From positions 1 through 64,000 of the forward strand of contig NZ_JAASQV010000008.1 of NCBI RefSeq assembly GCF_011761945.1: DNA of 64,000 bases, written 5' to 3'. The number at the start of each line of letters is the position of its first letter. Within the stretch, counting starts at the first letter, position 1. Shown in pieces: positions 60,910-64,000 of this stretch. Origin of the DNA: Sphingomonas leidyi. GTDB lineage: Bacteria; Pseudomonadota; Alphaproteobacteria; Sphingomonadales; Sphingomonadaceae. The notes beneath the pieces were generated by a model. The model was given only the letters and a program-made list of their open reading frames with translations, was not told where the DNA came from and made no database searches. The translations under genes and the position numbers were made by a program.

Positions 60910-62411
60910 CCGATGACCGCAACATCCGCTCCATCCTCATCGTCGGCGGGGGCACCGCCGGCTGGATGACCGCCGCCACCTTCGCCCGTATCCTCGGCCC
61001 CGATTATGCGAAGATCACGCTGGTCGAGAGCGACGAGATCGGCATCATCGGCGTGGGCGAGGCGACCATTCCCCAGATGGCCACCTTCAACCGCATGCTC
61101 GGGCTCGACGAGGACCAGTTCGTCCGCGAGACCAAGGGCAGCTTCAAGCTCGGCATCCAGTTCGTGAACTGGGGGCGGATCGGGCATCGCTATTTCCATC
61201 CCTTCGGCCGCTACGGGCTCGACATGAAGGGGGTGTCCTTCCACGCCTATTATCTCCGCCTGCGCCAGCTGGGCGAGGCGCCGGACGTGGACGCATGGTC
61301 GCTCCAGGCGATGGCGGCGCGCGACGACAAGTTCATGCGCGGGATCGATGCGGGCAACTCGCCGCTCTCCGACATCGCCTATGCCTATCATTTCGATGCC
61401 GGCCTCTATGCCAGGTTCCTGCGCCGCTATGCCGAGGAACGCGGCGTGGTCCGCCGGGAAGGCAGGATCGTCGACGTGAAGCTGCGCGGCGAGGACGGCT
61501 TCGTCCAATCGGTGACGATGCAGGACGGCAGCGAGATCGCGGCCGACCTGTTCGTCGACTGCTCGGGCTTTCGCGGCCTGATCATCGAGCAGGCACTGAA
61601 GGCGGGCTATACCGACTGGTCGCAATATCTTCCCTGCAACCGCGCCATCGCCGTGCCCTGCGCCAGCGTCGATGCCTGGACGCCCTATACCCGCTCGACC
61701 GCCCATGCGGCCGGCTGGCAGTGGCGCATCCCGCTCCAGCACCGGATCGGCAACGGCCATGTCTTCTCCTCGAACCATATGTCCGACGACGAGGCGACCG
61801 CGATCCTGATGGCCAATCTCGACGGGGAGCCGCTCGCCGATCCGCGCACCGTTCCCTTCACCACCGGCCATCGCAATCGGATGTGGGTGAAGAACTGCGT
61901 CGCCCTGGGCCTGGCGGGCGGCTTCCTCGAGCCGCTGGAGAGCACGTCGATCTGGCTGATCCAGTCGGGCCTGTCGCGCTTCCTGACGATGTTCCCGGAC
62001 CGCGACTTCAACCAGGCCGACATCGACCGGTACAACCGGATCATGCAGACCGACTATGAGGAGATCCGCGACTTCCTCGTCCTCCACTATCACGCGACCG
62101 AGCGCACCGATTCTCCCTTCTGGGACTATTGCCGCACGATGGAGATCCCCGAGCGGCTGGCCGAGAAGATGCGCGTGTTCCGCAGCCATGGCCGCGCATT
62201 CCGCGAGAATGAGGAGCTGTTCAACGACACCAGCTGGTTCGCGGTGATGCTGGGCCAGCTGATCGAGCCCGCGTCGCACGATCCGGTGGCGGACGTGATG
62301 CTCCTCGACGAGACGCGCGCGCGCCTCGCCCATATCCGCGAGGCCGTCGCCAACAGTGCCGACTATATGCCGAAACACCGCGACTTCATCCGGGAGCATT
62401 GCGCCGCATGA
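60906..62411 (+). CDS. Flavin-dependent tryptophan-halogenase family protein 3
   Basis: This 501-residue protein carries G-G-G-T-A-G (14-19), Lys81 in G-S-F-K-L-G, W-Q-W-R-I-P (271-276) and Glu345 in E-P-L-E-S-T-S, so it should be an active halogenase. It is the last of the four halogenase-family genes. Its stop overlaps the start of a GH43 glycosidase, so halogenase and xylan-degrading enzyme are translated from one message. The direct fusion of the two functions in one operon points to a shared inducer, or to a substrate that is both sugar-linked and aromatic, such as a lignin-carbohydrate ester; this is speculation. Confidence 0.9.
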   Translation: MTDDRNIRSILIVGGGTAGWMTAATFARILGPDYAKITLVESDEIGIIGVGEATIPQMATFNRMLGLDEDQFVRETKGSFKLGIQFVNWGRIGHRYFHPFGRYGLDMKGVSFHAYYLRLRQLGEAPDVDAWSLQAMAARDDKFMRGIDAGNSPLSDIAYAYHFDAGLYARFLRRYAEERGVVRREGRIVDVKLRGEDGFVQSVTMQDGSEIAADLFVDCSGFRGLIIEQALKAGYTDWSQYLPCNRAIAVPCASVDAWTPYTRSTAHAAGWQWRIPLQHRIGNGHVFSSNHMSDDEATAILMANLDGEPLADPRTVPFTTGHRNRMWVKNCVALGLAGGFLEPLESTSIWLIQSGLSRFLTMFPDRDFNQADIDRYNRIMQTDYEEIRDFLVLHYHATERTDSPFWDYCRTMEIPERLAEKMRVFRSHGRAFRENEELFNDTSWFAVMLGQLIEPASHDPVADVMLLDETRARLAHIREAVANSADYMPKHRDFIREHCAA

Positions 62412-64000
62412 GAAACCCTTCGACTGCCTTCGCCGCGCTGCTCCTGGCCGCCCCCGCCGCCGCGCAGCCGGTCGCGACCTTTCCGTCCTTCCAGTATAGC
62501 GGCAAGGACGCGCCCGACGGCGTGCCGCTGCGGCCCGGCGCATATCGCAACCCGATCCTCAGGGGCTTCTATCCCGATCCCAGCGTCACGCGGGTAGGGG
62601 AGGATTTCTACCTGGTCACTTCCACCTTTGGCTGGTTCCCCGGCATCCCGGTCTTCCACAGCCGCGACCTGGTGAACTGGACACAGATCGGCAATGCGAT
62701 CGATCGGCCCGGCATGCTCGATTTCAAGCGGCTCGGCCTTTCGCGCGGTGTCTTCGCGCCCTCGATCCAGGCGCGGGACGGCGTCTTCTACCTCCTCAAC
62801 ACCTGCGTCGATTGCGGCGGCAATTTCCTGCTCACCGCGCGGAACCCCGCTGGCCCCTGGTCCGATCCGGTCTGGCTGCCCGACCTGGAGGGCGGCATCG
62901 ATCCCTCGATGTTCTTCGACGACGACGGCCGGACCTGGGTGGTAAATAACGGGCCGCCCGAGGGCACGCCGCTCTATCCCGGCCACCGCGCAATCTGGGT
63001 GCAGGAATTCGACCGCAAGGCGCTGAAGACCTTCGGCCCGCGCAAGGTGCTGGTGAACGGCGGGATCGATCTGGCAAGGAAGCCGATCTGGATCGAGGGG
63101 CCGCACATCTTCAGGAAGGACGGCTGGTATTATCTCAGCTGCGCCGAGGGCGGCACCGCCGAGGGGCACAGCCAGGTGATCCTGCGGGCGAAGAGCGTCA
63201 CCGGTCCTTACGCGGCGTGGAGCGGCAACCCGATCCTCACCCAGCGCGATCTGCCGCGCGATCGCCCGAACCCGATCACCTCCGCCGGCCATGCCCAGCT
63301 CGTCACCACGCCCGACGGCAAATGGTGGGCGACCTTCCTCGCCGTGCGGCCGTACGAAGGCGATTTCTATACTACCGGGCGCGAGACCTTCCTGCTGCCG
63401 GTGGAATGGAAGGACGGCTGGCCGGTGATCCTGCCGCCCGCCACGCCGATCCCCTGGTCGCATGCCCGCCCGGCGCTGCCCGCCGGCAAGGCGCCGGTCC
63501 CGACTTCGGGCGCGTTCACGATCCGCGACGATTTCCGCGGCAAGCTCCCGTCCTACTGGATGATGCTGCGCAACCCGCGCGAGGACTGGTATCGCACCGG
63601 TGCCGCCGGCCTGATGCTCGAGGCGCGGCCCGTCGGCCTGGGAGACAATGGCAATCCGTCGTTCCTTGCCCGCCGCCAGCAGCACGTCGATGCCGTCGCC
63701 GAGACGGTGGTGCGGTTCGTCCCCGAAAGGGACGGGGACCGCGCCGGCCTCGCCGTCCTGCAGAACGACGATTACTGGTTCTTCGTCGGGAAGAAGCGCG
63801 TCGCCGGCAAGGACGTGATCACTCTCGACCAGCGCGAAGGGCCCAACGCCCCGAAGCCCGGCAGGACGCTGGCCACCGCGCCGGCGCCCACCGGTCCGGT
63901 CCGCCTGCGCATCGCGGTGCAGGGCCGCAGCTACGCCTTCAGCTATGCTGCCCCCGGTGCCAAGCCGGTGTGGAAGCATCTCGGCAAGGTCGAGACCGAC
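62408..64000 (+). CDS. GH43 beta-xylosidase/arabinofuranosidase, cut by the window end
   Basis: The first 531 residues are present and the frame is open at base 64000. A signal peptide (cleavage near A-A-A-Q, residue 20) precedes a five-bladed propeller of GH43. The three catalytic acids are Asp57 in Y-P-D-P-S, Asp165 in G-G-I-D-P-S and Glu230 in W-I-E-G-P-H. A C-terminal beta-sandwich with R-D-D-F-R-G begins near residue 370. This layout is that of GH43 enzymes that remove xylose or arabinose from xylan. The ATG overlaps the last halogenase stop. The protein is probably periplasmic or outer-membrane-associated. Confidence 0.92.
   Translation, partial: MRNPSTAFAALLLAAPAAAQPVATFPSFQYSGKDAPDGVPLRPGAYRNPILRGFYPDPSVTRVGEDFYLVTSTFGWFPGIPVFHSRDLVNWTQIGNAIDRPGMLDFKRLGLSRGVFAPSIQARDGVFYLLNTCVDCGGNFLLTARNPAGPWSDPVWLPDLEGGIDPSMFFDDDGRTWVVNNGPPEGTPLYPGHRAIWVQEFDRKALKTFGPRKVLVNGGIDLARKPIWIEGPHIFRKDGWYYLSCAEGGTAEGHSQVILRAKSVTGPYAAWSGNPILTQRDLPRDRPNPITSAGHAQLVTTPDGKWWATFLAVRPYEGDFYTTGRETFLLPVEWKDGWPVILPPATPIPWSHARPALPAGKAPVPTSGAFTIRDDFRGKLPSYWMMLRNPREDWYRTGAAGLMLEARPVGLGDNGNPSFLARRQQHVDAVAETVVRFVPERDGDRAGLAVLQNDDYWFFVGKKRVAGKDVITLDQREGPNAPKPGRTLATAPAPTGPVRLRIAVQGRSYAFSYAAPGAKPVWKHLGKVETD

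Overview
The window looks like chromosome of a high-GC alphaproteobacterium, most likely a sphingomonad (Sphingomonas or a close relative). The reasons are the very GC-rich coding sequence, three large TonB-dependent receptors, a hut operon using the HutF/HutG route, tryptophan halogenases beside a TonB-Xanth-Caul-type receptor, a Novosphingobium-like D-mannonate dehydratase, and many genes joined by 4-bp ATGA overlaps. I see no rRNA, tRNA, CRISPR array, insertion sequence or prophage gene.

Layout. (1) 1-4.0 kb: end of a GtrA-like protein, then a minus-strand envelope operon (VirJ/AcvB-like hydrolase, DUF2147 protein, MprF) for lysyl-phosphatidylglycerol metabolism. (2) 4.0-6.5 kb: PDZ membrane protein, an OmpR-type response regulator broken by a 23-bp tandem duplication, and its histidine kinase. 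(3) 6.6-10.3 kb: a 1122-residue GH18-NodB-GT2 fusion coupled to a small membrane protein. (4) 10.6-15.6 kb: a 43-residue exported peptide with a double hairpin, a DUF2946/TonB receptor/PepSY operon, and a short asparaginase. (5) 15.6-22.9 kb: hutIHGU and hutFC, divergent around a 14-bp palindrome. (6) 23.0-28.7 kb: LysR, DgcN, DgcA, D-aminoacylase-like protein and SDF carrier, a probable D-glutamate or N-acyl-D-amino-acid locus. (7) 28.9-37.5 kb: amidohydrolase and S9 peptidase; DacB; and a coupled AmpG, serine hydrolase and M19 dipeptidase operon, so peptidoglycan trimming and muropeptide use. (8) 37.8-44.3 kb: TonB receptor, beta-lactamase-fold hydrolase, threonine synthase, AlkB, ArsR regulator. 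(9) 44.3-64 kb: a glucuronoxylan locus. ManD, GH10 xylanase, a kinase with a decayed phosphotransferase domain and a PfkB kinase run on the minus strand. GH67 alpha-glucuronidase runs divergently. A cupin and a DUF6445 protein form a divergent pair, followed by a TonB receptor. Divergent from the receptor is an operon of four flavin-dependent tryptophan-halogenase-family proteins running without a gap into a GH43 glycosidase cut by the window end.

How the genes work together. The last 20 kb reads as one carbohydrate-utilisation unit. Near-palindromic sites with core AGCGCTA lie in the ManD/GH67 and receptor/halogenase divergent promoters, which suggests one LacI-type repressor encoded outside the window. 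Xylanase, glucuronidase and GH43 would release aldouronates and xylose, the receptor would import oligomers, and ManD would take glucuronate-derived mannonate to 2-keto-3-deoxygluconate. Why four halogenase-family genes sit there is the most open question; one has lost all three catalytic signatures. The middle of the window converges on glutamate: histidine to L-glutamate by hut, D-glutamate through DgcN/DgcA, and muropeptides through AmpG and M19.
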